A stretch of DNA of 64,000 nucleotides from Candidatus Sulfotelmatobacter sp. (GTDB taxonomy: Bacteria > Acidobacteriota > Terriglobia > Terriglobales > Acidobacteriaceae), in contig JASHNU010000018.1 in NCBI GenBank assembly GCA_030041475.1, forward strand, positions 1 to 64,000, written 5' to 3'. Position 1 is the stretch's first letter. Each line of letters opens with the position of its first letter. The notes below the pieces were generated by a model. That model saw nothing but the letters and a program-made list of their open reading frames with translations. It ran no database searches and was not told where the DNA came from. Positions 43,110 through 52,095 of the stretch are shown piece after piece. The position numbers and the translations under genes are program-made.

Positions 43110-43332
43110 CGTGCGGTTGGTTCAACTGATTTCTCGAGTGTTTGGTATTCCAGAGGAGAAGGTAACGCCCGGACTGAGCCGTGAGACGGTCGAGGCTTGG
43201 GATTCACTTAGCCACTTCAAGCTGATTTTGCGGATCGAGGAAGCTTTTCGCCTGCGATTTCCGACGGCTGAGATACCGAACCTGGTATCTGTGGAACGTA
43301 TTCAGGAAGCGTTGAGCCGACTTGCAAAGTAG
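43102..43332 (+). CDS. Acyl carrier protein
   Basis: A 76-residue ACP. The phosphopantetheine Ser is Ser35 in EAWDSLSHFKLI, the usual DSL signature, with acidic helices around it. It overlaps FkbH by eight bases, and the start MLDVRLVQLIS is the family-like one. It is probably loaded by FkbH and used by the WecD-like acyltransferase (inference). Its 3' end overlaps the end of the convergent methyltransferase gene by 116 bases. Confidence 0.9.
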   Translation: MLDVRLVQLISRVFGIPEEKVTPGLSRETVEAWDSLSHFKLILRIEEAFRLRFPTAEIPNLVSVERIQEALSRLAK

Positions 43333-44272
43333 TGCGCTCGGAAGCCGCCGACGGCCGCCGGATGACGACTTCCCATCCACCCACCAAGCGGTAACTCGAT
43401 CCCAGAACATACCAGGGTGCCTTGAGGGCATATGCCGCAATGGCGCGAATGGGGTTGTGCAAGAACGATGTCTCCACCACGGAGGGCCGAGATGAGATCA
43501 ACTGGAGAGTTCCGGCTTCGGCTTCCACCAACCGCGGCACTTGCTCCCAGAACTCCTGGCCGAGATCGTGTACGTGGGCCGGGAAGGTGAAATCATAGGG
43601 CAGCCGGAGAAACTGAAAGATGCGCAGGATCGACGCCGCGCTCGGAGTGCGCGCATAAAAAACGCCTCCTGGCTTCACGCGCGACAAGAGGTCGATCAGC
43701 GCCGGGCGGAGAAAGGGAATATGTTCCAAAATCGCGCTTGCAAGAACCAGGTCAAACTGTTTTTCCTTCACCTCGGCCAAGGTCTGGTGCGGTTCAAGGG
43801 CAAGGCCCGCCGTCGGCTCCATTCGGCTGAGATTGCTGTTGTAATCGACCAGATCGATTTGGGCATTTGACGTGCCGCTGGCCAGGAGCAGCCCGGCAAT
43901 CGCCCGGGAGAGATCGCCCCCGCCGCCGCCAAAGTCGAGAATGGAAATGGATCGTTCTCTTAAGAACGGCCCGGCATAAGCCATCACGTGCCGTGCGAAT
44001 GTCAGTGGATTATCACAAGTGACGGTGGTATCCAAATGTTTGTAGTAACCGCCATAGTATCGGCGCAGCGTCTCTTCCGTTGGCAGCCGCGAGGCGGAAT
44101 ACCCGCCGCATCTCCGGCACTTCAGCAGGTATACGTCAGGTTCGGCCTGCAAGAGCAACACTCTTTTTCGCTCATCCTCCCCGAGACAAACCGGGCAGCG
44201 AAAATCGGCAGACAGGAGATCTTCCTCCTTCACGTGAACGCCAGCATGGTACTTAGTGAGGTTTACGGCCAT
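43217..44272 (-). CDS. Class I SAM methyltransferase with N-terminal zinc-binding Cys cluster
   Basis: About 351 residues. The N-terminus has CPVC...LLKCRRCG, a four-Cys zinc site, followed by an unusual linker, then the methyltransferase core: SAM motif ILDFGGGGGDLSRAI, the acidic LVDYN, and LVLASAILEHIPF. This layout occurs in sugar C-methyltransferase-like proteins. The last 50 residues run past GGWEVVIRRP through Ser/Pro-rich sequence antisense to the ACP gene and may be a late extension after loss of an earlier stop. I took the ATG at 44272 (MAVNLTKYHAG); earlier codons look non-family. Confidence 0.85.
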   Translation of the reverse strand: MAVNLTKYHAGVHVKEEDLLSADFRCPVCLGEDERKRVLLLQAEPDVYLLKCRRCGGYSASRLPTEETLRRYYGGYYKHLDTTVTCDNPLTFARHVMAYAGPFLRERSISILDFGGGGGDLSRAIAGLLLASGTSNAQIDLVDYNSNLSRMEPTAGLALEPHQTLAEVKEKQFDLVLASAILEHIPFLRPALIDLLSRVKPGGVFYARTPSAASILRIFQFLRLPYDFTFPAHVHDLGQEFWEQVPRLVEAEAGTLQLISSRPSVVETSFLHNPIRAIAAYALKAPWYVLGSSYRLVGGWEVVIRRPSAASERTTLQVGSTLPEYVPQIPGSVSQPSEIAGEKLPRSAKSA

Positions 44273-44375
44273 AAAGTCGCGATCATAACAGAACCAAAAC
44301 TCAAACCTGCGCCGCTCCGGGCTGTGTGTTGACCATCTTCTTGCGCCCATCTCGCGTAGTGGCAACGCCAGCACG

Positions 44376-45392
44376 CTAAGAATGCGATCGCAGCTTCGAA
44401 ATGGATTCCGAATCCGCTGTTGCAGTGGTGGTATTCTCCCGGCCCGCGTCCTCACGGATCACATAGCTGGGACGGTCCATCATGCGAAAATGCATGCGCG
44501 CCAAATACTCCCCAATGATCCCCAACGCGAACAACTGTGCGCCCGAAAAGAGCGCGATGATGGATGCGAGAAATGGAAATCCTGGCACGCTCCCCCCGGC
44601 CCACAGGTATCGGCCCACGACATAGATCAGGACGCCTATGCCGAAAAGCGTAAAAACAAAGCCCACCAGGCTGGCAAACTGCAGCGGCACCGTGCTGAAG
44701 CCGGTCATCATGTTCATCGCATGCGTCATCAGGCGGCGGAAAGTATAGCCAGAGGCGCCTTGTCTCCGCGGCTGATGATCGACAGGGATGGCGGTGAAAC
44801 GGTTCGTCCCCCAGGTCAGGAGAACGTCGATCGAAACGAAAGCCCCCTCGTAATGCTGAAAGGCTTTGGCTACTTCGGCGCGAAACGCGCGGAATGCACT
44901 CACTTTCCGCGCGATCTCGGCTCCCATTATGTTTTGCAGAGCAATCTTTGTGATCCACGAGGCAAAGTCGCGGCCGATTCCGTGCTGCTCCTGCATAGGA
45001 GTGCCGTAGACGACGTCATACCCCTCCGCCAACGTGGCCAGCAGTTTGGGAATCTCCTCCGGCGGGTGTTGCAGATCGTCGTCCATGGTGACGATGACGC
45101 CGTAACAAGCTTCGCGGATGCCGCACAAGAGCGCGTTGTGCTGTCCGTAGTTGCGCATAAGGTTGAACGGACGTATCCAGGGATGTTGGACGGCGAGTTC
45201 AGTAATAACGTCCCAACTGCGATCCGGGCTGCAATCGTTGACCAGGATAAGTTCATACCTGTCGGCGATGCCGGCCAACACCGCCTCCAGGCGGCCCACT
45301 AACTCGGGCAGAATTTTTTCGCTGCGGTACACAGGAACGACAACCGACACCCGCCGCGGCGCCGGCGGAACCTCACTCGGCACCCTGCTCAT
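44376..45392 (-). CDS. Family-2 glycosyltransferase with two C-terminal membrane helices (GtrB/ArnC-like)
   Basis: A 338-residue protein. The catalytic domain has VSVVVPVYRSEKILPELV, VNDCSPDRSWDV and the metal motif VTMDDDLQHPPEEI. Then come QPRRQGASGYTFRRLM and two membrane helices (LQFASLVGFVFTLFGIGVLIY and FLASIIALFSGAQLFALGIIG), ending YLARMHFRMMDRPSYVI. That is the layout of polyprenyl-phosphate sugar transferases such as GtrB or DPM1. It probably loads a sugar onto undecaprenyl phosphate for modification outside. The ATG at 45392 has AAGGG nine bases ahead; a GTG at 45416 is an alternative. Confidence 0.92.
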   Translation of the reverse strand: MSRVPSEVPPAPRRVSVVVPVYRSEKILPELVGRLEAVLAGIADRYELILVNDCSPDRSWDVITELAVQHPWIRPFNLMRNYGQHNALLCGIREACYGVIVTMDDDLQHPPEEIPKLLATLAEGYDVVYGTPMQEQHGIGRDFASWITKIALQNIMGAEIARKVSAFRAFRAEVAKAFQHYEGAFVSIDVLLTWGTNRFTAIPVDHQPRRQGASGYTFRRLMTHAMNMMTGFSTVPLQFASLVGFVFTLFGIGVLIYVVGRYLWAGGSVPGFPFLASIIALFSGAQLFALGIIGEYLARMHFRMMDRPSYVIREDAGRENTTTATADSESISKLRSHS

Positions 45393-45527
45393 CAGGATTG
45401 GCCCTTCAGGACTCACTTGTGCGATTCTCCCGTGTCCCGCGTCAGTCGCGCAATCTCAAATGTGCATGATACAGAGGATTTGTCGTGTTGATCCAGTGTG
45501 TTTGTACACTCGCCCGTCCTGTCACAC

Positions 45528-46358
45528 TCATTCCGTCTTACGGGCGACGACCACAAGCGATGTTCCAATAGGACATCGCCGTCCGCGTGCGACCCAGTCG
45601 GCCTCTGCAGTCAGCAGCGTGGTCAGGATCGGATTCACCACGGGCGCGATGCGGAATTCGTTGCTGGTCCGCACTCGCACTGCTAGAGGATCTGACCCTT
45701 GTTTCCGCAGCTTGCGGTAGATCCAAACCATGGGAAAGGCGCACGCCATGAACTGGCTGAGGAAGTCGATCTGGAACCCGGCTTCCAATAGTTTTTGGCG
45801 AATGCTCTGGGGGGAATAACGGCGGCAGTGCTTGGCTGCTTCGTCGAAATGACTCCACAGAGATTGGTGAGCGGGAACCGTGAGCAGCAGCTTTCCGCCC
45901 GCAGCCAGGCAGCGCCACACCGCAGCCAGCGTTTCGCGATCGTCAGGAATGTGCTCCAGTACGTCGAACATACCGACGAGACCGAATGGCTTGCCAAACG
46001 GCAAGTTTCGAATGTCGGCCTGAACCAGAGCGGCACCGGTTCGCCCGCGAGCATGTCTGAGGCCCTCCGACCAAAGTTCCAAACCGATCACCAGAGATTG
46101 CGGGCAGGCTTTCTCCAGCACACGAAGCACGTTGCCGGTGCCGCAGCCGACCTCCAACACGCGATTGCACGCCAGGAGGGATGGCGAAATCCTGCGGACC
46201 AGCGAGAAGATCAGATGATTACGGGCCCGAAACCAGAAGTGCTCATCTTCGATGCGGGCCAACAGATCGAAGAACTCTGGATCGTAGCCCCCCGCCCCTT
46301 CATGGAATGATTCTCCCGCAGGCTTCTCCGCTTCCGCTGATTCTGGCCTTGAAATCAT
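45528..46358 (-). CDS. Class I SAM-dependent methyltransferase
   Basis: A 276-residue protein. Before the core lies the segment FFDLLARIEDEHFWFRARN common in methyltransferases of sugar loci. The core has VLEVGCGTGNVLRVLE, an acidic strand end (IGLELW), VGMFDVLEHIPDD and GGKLLLTVPAH. A hydrophobic stretch (FMACAFPMVWIYR) lies near the C-terminus. The substrate is unknown. It is divergent from the large membrane protein with only 42 bases between their starts. Confidence 0.9.
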   Translation of the reverse strand: MISRPESAEAEKPAGESFHEGAGGYDPEFFDLLARIEDEHFWFRARNHLIFSLVRRISPSLLACNRVLEVGCGTGNVLRVLEKACPQSLVIGLELWSEGLRHARGRTGAALVQADIRNLPFGKPFGLVGMFDVLEHIPDDRETLAAVWRCLAAGGKLLLTVPAHQSLWSHFDEAAKHCRRYSPQSIRQKLLEAGFQIDFLSQFMACAFPMVWIYRKLRKQGSDPLAVRVRTSNEFRIAPVVNPILTTLLTAEADWVARGRRCPIGTSLVVVARKTE

Positions 46359-46400
46359 GCGTGTACAATAAACGATCGCCTTGATGCCGACCTAGCAATC
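46359..46400. promoter_or_regulatory. 42-bp divergent start region with overlapping -10-like boxes
   Basis: TGTACAAT (about 46362-46369) is TACAAT on the plus strand, and its complement ATTGTA serves as a -10-like box for the minus gene about five bases from that ATG. Two opposite promoters may share these bases. The -35 elements are not clear. Confidence 0.3.
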
Positions 46401-48215
46401 ATGACTCCGTCCGTCCCTGAACAAGCCATCGCTGACTCCGCGTCAGTCACAACAGCAGACTCGCCGGTCCGTTCCAGGTCAACGCGTCGCGTCGCGTATC
46501 TGATTTTCATTCTCGTCATCCTAAGTGTGTATTCCTACCCTGCTTTGCGCACGGCTTCCATCACAGGATCATGGCGCTTGCCCGCTGCTTCGGCGCCGGA
46601 CTTGGCATTGTATCTGAGCTTGAGCAGGATTGAACATGACAGCGCCGGGGTCGATCTGAATCCCTACTATCGAGTTGGCGTGCCAGGCAACGCGCTCGGA
46701 GCCCTAAAGTTCAGGCTGGGACCGGTTTTGTTTGGGCTCCTGGCTCATCTGTTTGGCGGGCGGCTGTGGCCAGCTTTGTTTGTGTGGAACCTGCTCTGGT
46801 GGAGCTGTTTGTGTCTGGTAGCAATCTGGTTGTTCCAGCGGTTTCTGCCGCAAGCGCCAACAGAATTTGTAGTGGGTGGCCTGGCGCTGCTGATGCTGTT
46901 CAATTTCGGGATGCTGACGCAATCCATCCGCGCCTGGATGCACTTCCCGTCCCTGTCGGGATTCGAATCCTTGCAGCTCACGTATATCCGTCCGTTCTAT
47001 CCGCAGATCGCCATTCCGCTTCTGATTTGCTATGTGGGCCTGCAGATCCATGCCTTGCGGAAGAGGACAATCGCCCCTTGGGTGCTTATGGCGCTGGTGC
47101 AGTGCTCCGCTTTCGCCACTTTCCCTTACGCCGTGGTCATGATGGCCGGCACTACGGCAGTTGCTGCATGTTGGTATGTGCTTTCGCGCGCCCACAAGGT
47201 AGCGTGGCGAATCGTGCTCGGCTACGCACTGTTGTGTTTTGTCCTGGACTCGGCCTTCTTGTTTTACAAGTTCACCGGCTTCCGCACTGGTTTGCCGGGT
47301 CAAAAGTCCTTAATTCACATTCAACTCTCGCTGCTGCCTCTGATGATCGGGAAACTTTGGATTCTCATGGGGGTGCTTGTTGTCGCGACGCTTGTCAGCC
47401 GCAAGCTGGCGCCGGAAGTGAAATGGACTCTGGCAGGCATGGGGGTTACGAGTATGCTGTTTGTACTGGCGGATGCGGTCGTGCCGGAGTCAACGCTGAT
47501 GCTGAGCGACCACGCCGGCTATTTCGTCCATTCCACAATTGTCATCCTCTTGACGTTTGCAGTGTCGGCCTATACTCCCTCACCGGAGAGAGCGTCAATT
47601 CTGCTGCGGCGGGTTGCACTCGCGGTCTCCTGCTCTTGCCTGTTAAACGCAGTGCTGGTGGCAGAAGCGAGCACTCGCCAGAATCTGCCCGAGAATCTCG
47701 AGCAGGCTGACATGGTGCGCTGGTTTGAGCGCGGACAAGTTGCGCACGACGACCTGGTCATCGCGCAGTACGATTCGTGCGCCTGGGTTCCTCTGTTATC
47801 GGATGCGGAAAGCCTTTTTTGCCGGCCAGCACAAGTTCTGCTGACGCCCCAGCAGAACCTCCAGTTGCAGCGCTTTCGTGAGGTCCTCTACCTGTACTTC
47901 ATTGGCAGGGATCACCAGTGGCTTGAGACGACCACCCAACTCGAGCGATACGGATTTTACTTTGAACTTACCGGCAAGGGGGCCGGGCGTGAGCAGCGAC
48001 TCGACGAAGTGCGTAGTGAGATGCGGCCATTCTTCGAGCAGGTCGAGCGCGGCGATCCCGCGGTCAAGGAATTCTTTCACCGCTTCCGAAAGGTCTGGAT
48101 CGTGCAGGAGGCGCAGAGCCCCCTATTTGTGGACTCGCGCCTCAGTTCGTATCTTGACCTTCAGGCACGAGAGCCTATTGGAGGCCTCGTCATCACGTCG
48201 TCCATTCCAAAGTAG
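46401..48215 (+). CDS. Large polytopic membrane protein of unknown family, GT-C-like layout
   Basis: A 604-residue protein. The first about 430 residues contain roughly 10-11 membrane helices (for example VAYLIFILVILSVYSYPAL, VVGGLALLMLFNFGML, IAIPLLICYVGLQIHAL and LWILMGVLVVATLV), with a first outer loop that includes APDLALYLSLSRI and NPYYRVGVPGN. A soluble C-terminal domain follows (about 440-604). Acidic residues in the first loop and a soluble tail are the layout of GT-C glycosyltransferases and related polyprenyl-sugar enzymes, which would suit the locus. I do not recognise a specific family. Confidence 0.75.
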   Translation: MTPSVPEQAIADSASVTTADSPVRSRSTRRVAYLIFILVILSVYSYPALRTASITGSWRLPAASAPDLALYLSLSRIEHDSAGVDLNPYYRVGVPGNALGALKFRLGPVLFGLLAHLFGGRLWPALFVWNLLWWSCLCLVAIWLFQRFLPQAPTEFVVGGLALLMLFNFGMLTQSIRAWMHFPSLSGFESLQLTYIRPFYPQIAIPLLICYVGLQIHALRKRTIAPWVLMALVQCSAFATFPYAVVMMAGTTAVAACWYVLSRAHKVAWRIVLGYALLCFVLDSAFLFYKFTGFRTGLPGQKSLIHIQLSLLPLMIGKLWILMGVLVVATLVSRKLAPEVKWTLAGMGVTSMLFVLADAVVPESTLMLSDHAGYFVHSTIVILLTFAVSAYTPSPERASILLRRVALAVSCSCLLNAVLVAEASTRQNLPENLEQADMVRWFERGQVAHDDLVIAQYDSCAWVPLLSDAESLFCRPAQVLLTPQQNLQLQRFREVLYLYFIGRDHQWLETTTQLERYGFYFELTGKGAGREQRLDEVRSEMRPFFEQVERGDPAVKEFFHRFRKVWIVQEAQSPLFVDSRLSSYLDLQAREPIGGLVITSSIPK

Positions 48216-48360
48216 CCATGCGGAGACCTCTTCGTCGGGCCATGTCATTCCGCAACATCGGCTGATGACGGGGCTTGCCCCAAGGCACCACTAATCAGCA
48301 TTGCGCACGGGTTGATACGCCATCTGATTCTGTTGTATTGTCCGGTTGAATACATTTTCC

Positions 48361-49494
48361 ATGCCAAATTCTCCCATCCGCGTTCCCTATCTCGATCTGA
48401 AAGCGCAATACAAGAGCATCAAACCTGAGATTGACGCCGCGATTGCAAGAGTGCTCGACAGTTGCCAATTTGTCCTGGGCGCAGAGGTCTCGAGCTTTGA
48501 GCAGGAGTTCGCAGCTTATGCGGGCGCGGCCGACTGCATTGCTTTGAATTCAGGCACCAGCGCGCTGCATCTGGCGCTGCTGGCTGCGGGCGTAGGACCC
48601 GGTGACGAAGTCATCACGGTTCCTTTCACCTTTGTCGCCAGCGTTGCGGCTGTGCTCTACACCGGAGCACGACCTATTCTGATCGACATTGATCCCCGCA
48701 CGTTCACCATGGAACCCGGCGCCATCGAAGCTGCCATCACGCTTCGCACCAAGGCCATCTTGCCCGTGCATCTTTACGGCCACCCCGCCGACATGGATCC
48801 GATCATGGAAGTAGCACGGCGCCACGGCCTGGTCGTGATCGAGGACGCGGCGCAGGCCCACGGGGCGAAATACAAAGGACACCCGGTCGGCAATATCGCT
48901 GATATGACCTGTTTCAGCTTTTATCCCACAAAGAATCTGGGCGCCTACGGCGAGGGCGGCGCCGTCACAACCAGTAATGCTGAGTACGCGAAAAAGGTTC
49001 GTTCCCTGCGCGATTGGGGACAGGACCGGAAATATCACCACGTGCTGCGCGGCTACAACTACCGCATGGAAGGTTTTCAGGGCGCAATCTTGGGTGTCAA
49101 GCTGCGTCACCTGGAAGCCTGGACCGAGACGCGCCGCGCCATCGTGAGCAGGTACAACGAATTGCTGGCCGATTGCGGCGTGGAACGGCCCGGGGAAATG
49201 CCCTGGGCACGCCACGCTTATCATGTCTACACGCTGCGCACACAGGACCGCGACGGCCTGCAGGCAGCCTTGCTCGCGGATGGAATCCAGACTTCCGTTC
49301 ACTACGCTCTGCCGGTGCATCTCCAACCGGCCTATGCCGACCTCGGGTACAGACGCGGAGATCTTCCCAAGGCCGAAGCAGCAGCACAACAAGTGCTGTC
49401 GCTTCCGCTCTACCCTGAGCTGTCACCGTCCGCTATCGCCGAGGTTGCCGATGCGGTGTGCAAAGCCGCTTCGCGCAACGTACAGATAGTCTGA
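48361..49494 (+). CDS. DegT/DnrJ/EryC1-family sugar aminotransferase
   Basis: A 377-residue PLP enzyme. VPYLDLKAQYKSIKPEID opens the domain; NSGTSALHLALLAAGVGPGD, VPFTFVASVAAVLYTGA, VIEDAAQAHGAKYKG and the PLP Lys in SFYPTKNLGAYGEGGAV are conserved. It belongs to the 3-keto- or 4-keto-sugar aminotransferase group (WlbE/QdtB/FdtB-like), distinct from the WecE enzyme in this locus, so the polymer may carry two amino sugars. The start follows a 145-base gap after the membrane protein gene. Confidence 0.93.
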   Translation: MPNSPIRVPYLDLKAQYKSIKPEIDAAIARVLDSCQFVLGAEVSSFEQEFAAYAGAADCIALNSGTSALHLALLAAGVGPGDEVITVPFTFVASVAAVLYTGARPILIDIDPRTFTMEPGAIEAAITLRTKAILPVHLYGHPADMDPIMEVARRHGLVVIEDAAQAHGAKYKGHPVGNIADMTCFSFYPTKNLGAYGEGGAVTTSNAEYAKKVRSLRDWGQDRKYHHVLRGYNYRMEGFQGAILGVKLRHLEAWTETRRAIVSRYNELLADCGVERPGEMPWARHAYHVYTLRTQDRDGLQAALLADGIQTSVHYALPVHLQPAYADLGYRRGDLPKAEAAAQQVLSLPLYPELSPSAIAEVADAVCKAASRNVQIV

Positions 49495-49513
49495 AGCGCT
49501 GATTGATTTGGGA

Positions 49514-50674
49514 TTAGTTCCTGGCCAGGGTCCGCGCCAACTCGACAATTTGTTCTACATGCGTCTTCCAGGAAAACTGGCGCGAGCGTTCCCTTCCGAA
49601 TGCGGCCATCCCTGTTGCGGTTTCCGGCAAATTGGCAATTTGCATGACGCAGCCGGCCAGCGCTTCAGAGGAGAAGCGCGGAAAGTAAACGGCGGCATCT
49701 CCACAGATTTCACGATGAACGGCGATGTCGGCCGCGACCACAGGTAAACCGCTGGCCATCGCTTCCACTAAAGGATGAGCGAAAGTTTCCGTGTAGGCCG
49801 GCGTGATATAAATGTCAGCCCGCCGGTAGAGGTGATGAAGCTGCTGGTACGGGATCGATCCGAGTTCGATCACCATGTCTGAGACGCCGAGGTTCTCGAT
49901 GATTCTTTTTGCTCGTTCGGGATTGTAGGCACCGGGATTTTCTCCTTTCGCCAGCTTGCAAGTCAGCAAAAGCCTGATAGGGCGATCGCCCGCAGCCTGG
50001 CGCAGAAGCGGCAGGGCACAAATCAGCGTCTCGAAATTCCGGTAGTAGTTGTAATGGCTGACAAAAAGAAGCTTCAGAGAATTCCCGGTGGCACGCAATT
50101 TCTCTTCAACCGTTTCCGACAGAAGAACTGGGTCACGGACAAACGCCTCGTAGTCAAATCCGTGGTGAATGGTCAGGATGCGGGCGCCGGTCCAGCGCCT
50201 CAGCTCGTCCGCAAAGGCCTGACTGGGCGCGATGGTCGCTTCGGCCCAATGAATGGACTGCCTGGCCAGAATTGCCCTGAAGTGTGTATCCACCCACGCC
50301 CGATACTCACGACGCGACCACAGGTCGCAATAGAAGTCGGCGGAAGTGTAAATGGAATTGCGCGAAAGCAGGATTTGCGGCACCGGTGAGCGGCGCAGCG
50401 CAAAATTCCCCGCCGCCAGCAAAACATTGGCGCCCATTTTGCGAATCAGGCCGGGCAGCCTGGTCTGCTCGTACCAGAAACGGCGGCGCAAAGCCCAGTT
50501 CAGTTCCAGCAGATCGACGTTGGAGAATCCACGAAGGTCACTGCAGAGATCGGGATTCGCCGCAACCGTGACCTGCAGTTCCGGCTGAACTGCCAAGTGT
50601 GGAATCACATTGCGGATGTACGTGAGGCCGCCGCCTGCACTGGCAGCCAGGGAATTGATGAACAAATGCATCAT
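49514..50674 (-). CDS. GT4-family glycosyltransferase (a)
   Basis: A 386-residue GT-B enzyme. The N-terminal acceptor domain has AGGGLTYIRNVIPHLA; the C-terminal donor domain has LLFVSHYNYYRNFETLICALPLL, LGSIPYQQLHHLYRRADIYITPAYTETFAHPLVEAMASGLPVVA, which is the usual E-x7-E nucleotide-sugar site. It is the last gene of the long minus-strand operon, overlapping the polymerase stop as ATGA, and faces the convergent aminotransferase 19 bases away. Confidence 0.92.
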   Translation of the reverse strand: MMHLFINSLAASAGGGLTYIRNVIPHLAVQPELQVTVAANPDLCSDLRGFSNVDLLELNWALRRRFWYEQTRLPGLIRKMGANVLLAAGNFALRRSPVPQILLSRNSIYTSADFYCDLWSRREYRAWVDTHFRAILARQSIHWAEATIAPSQAFADELRRWTGARILTIHHGFDYEAFVRDPVLLSETVEEKLRATGNSLKLLFVSHYNYYRNFETLICALPLLRQAAGDRPIRLLLTCKLAKGENPGAYNPERAKRIIENLGVSDMVIELGSIPYQQLHHLYRRADIYITPAYTETFAHPLVEAMASGLPVVAADIAVHREICGDAAVYFPRFSSEALAGCVMQIANLPETATGMAAFGRERSRQFSWKTHVEQIVELARTLARN

Positions 50675-52095
50675 CGCGTGGGCGCGACATCAGCTAGCGT
50701 GCGGCGCATCAGGCGCGGCGGCGAGACGGAAAACATTTGTTGCACGGGCGATGCCGGCACAAGGTCCACAAAGACAAAAGCCAGACTCCAGAAGAACACA
50801 CAGAGGTAGTAGCCCGGGGCGAATAGCCAATCTTCGAAACCGGCATGAATGAGGCCAGCAACCGTGAGCATGGCCAGAGGAATCGCGGGGTGGACCGGAT
50901 TTCCGTTGTTCAGCATCCAGCGCACGGTACGGAGGATCTTGAACACGAGCATGAGCAGCAGACAGAGAAATGGGAACACACCCAGCATTCCCACCCAGGT
51001 AAGGATGGTCAGATAACTGCTCCCGTTTTCGGCGATGATGCCATCGCCGCTCGAGAACCGGGAAAGGTGAGCGCTGGCATCGGCTCCGTTGTCGGTCGTG
51101 CCGAACCCGGTTCCGAACCAGAAATGCGTCTTTATCGACTCCACTGCAGTCTGCCACGGTGACTGTCGCGAAAGAAATACTCCTAAAGTCGGGTCCTTGC
51201 CCTTGTAAACCACCGACGCAGTCAGCGATGACATGGTCCTGGAAAATCCTTCCGGATTGAAGATTGCCGAGGCGGTCATCGCGATCAGGATGATGAGAAT
51301 GCCCTGACCGAGTAAGCGATAGCGGCGTAGCGCGAGGCAGAGCAGCCCGCAGGCAATCAGAGCCGCAATCATTGCCGCTCGCGCCAGACTATGGAACATC
51401 AGGTACGCGCTCAACCCTAATAGCACGAGCCTGCGTTGGTGAACAATGGGCTTCTCGTCAAGCAAGGTTCCCCACAACAGAATCGGGCAGCCCACCACTC
51501 CTGTGACAGCGCCCAGCGAGTTCGGGTTGCCCATGACCTCGATGCCGACGAGATAGAAAGCCCCGATGACGCCAACAAATACCTCGCAGCCCAGCAGCAA
51601 CCCGCGGAAGAAACGTATTTCGCGTCCAGCTATTGCCAGCCTCGCACCCGTAGCCGCGTAGCCAAACAAGAGCAACAAGCTTACCGCCTTCAAAAGAGCG
51701 AAATCGGGATAACGCGAAACCGCCGACGAAACGATTGCCGACAGGACGGCAAACAATGCCAGCGCGTGGAATAACCCGAACCGATGTTGGCGCTCCCTCA
51801 GCATGATGAAGGCGCCGACCAGGAATCCGGCGCACAGGAAAAACCAGCGCACGATGTTCCACACACCTCCCACCGGCAAATTTACGCCGGCCAGAAGAAA
51901 TGTCAGAACTATAAGCGGGAAAAAGATGCGCCGGAACGCCCAGATGGAGGCCAGAAGAAACTCCAGAAGAAGCAGGCCGCCAAGATAGGTTTGACTCGTG
52001 AAGTACCCGGGACGGGAATACGCCAGAAACGCCAACACGAGCACGCCCAGGATCGAGCCAGCAATCAGGACGCTTTTGGATAGATTGTCGCTCAT
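50671..52095 (-). CDS. O-antigen ligase/polymerase (Wzy/WaaL-like) membrane protein
   Basis: A 474-residue protein with about ten or more membrane segments (such as VLIAGSILGVLVLAFLAY and LFHALALFAVLSAIVSSAV). It has a large periplasmic loop around residues 300-385 holding the family region (TAVESIKTHFWFGTGFGTTDNGA...NGSSYLTILTWVGMLG). This is the layout of the Wzy_C/O-antigen-ligase family, which polymerises or ligates undecaprenyl-linked repeats. The start at 52095 (MSDNLSK) forms ATGA with the upstream glycosyltransferase; an 81-codon upstream extension is open but is antisense-like. Confidence 0.88.
   Translation of the reverse strand: MSDNLSKSVLIAGSILGVLVLAFLAYSRPGYFTSQTYLGGLLLLEFLLASIWAFRRIFFPLIVLTFLLAGVNLPVGGVWNIVRWFFLCAGFLVGAFIMLRERQHRFGLFHALALFAVLSAIVSSAVSRYPDFALLKAVSLLLLFGYAATGARLAIAGREIRFFRGLLLGCEVFVGVIGAFYLVGIEVMGNPNSLGAVTGVVGCPILLWGTLLDEKPIVHQRRLVLLGLSAYLMFHSLARAAMIAALIACGLLCLALRRYRLLGQGILIILIAMTASAIFNPEGFSRTMSSLTASVVYKGKDPTLGVFLSRQSPWQTAVESIKTHFWFGTGFGTTDNGADASAHLSRFSSGDGIIAENGSSYLTILTWVGMLGVFPFLCLLLMLVFKILRTVRWMLNNGNPVHPAIPLAMLTVAGLIHAGFEDWLFAPGYYLCVFFWSLAFVFVDLVPASPVQQMFSVSPPRLMRRTLADVAPTR

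Noticed and set aside
48270-48290. GGGGC-TT-GCCCC hairpin after the large membrane protein gene as a terminator
   Set aside because: Very short loop and no following T-run, so not convincing.
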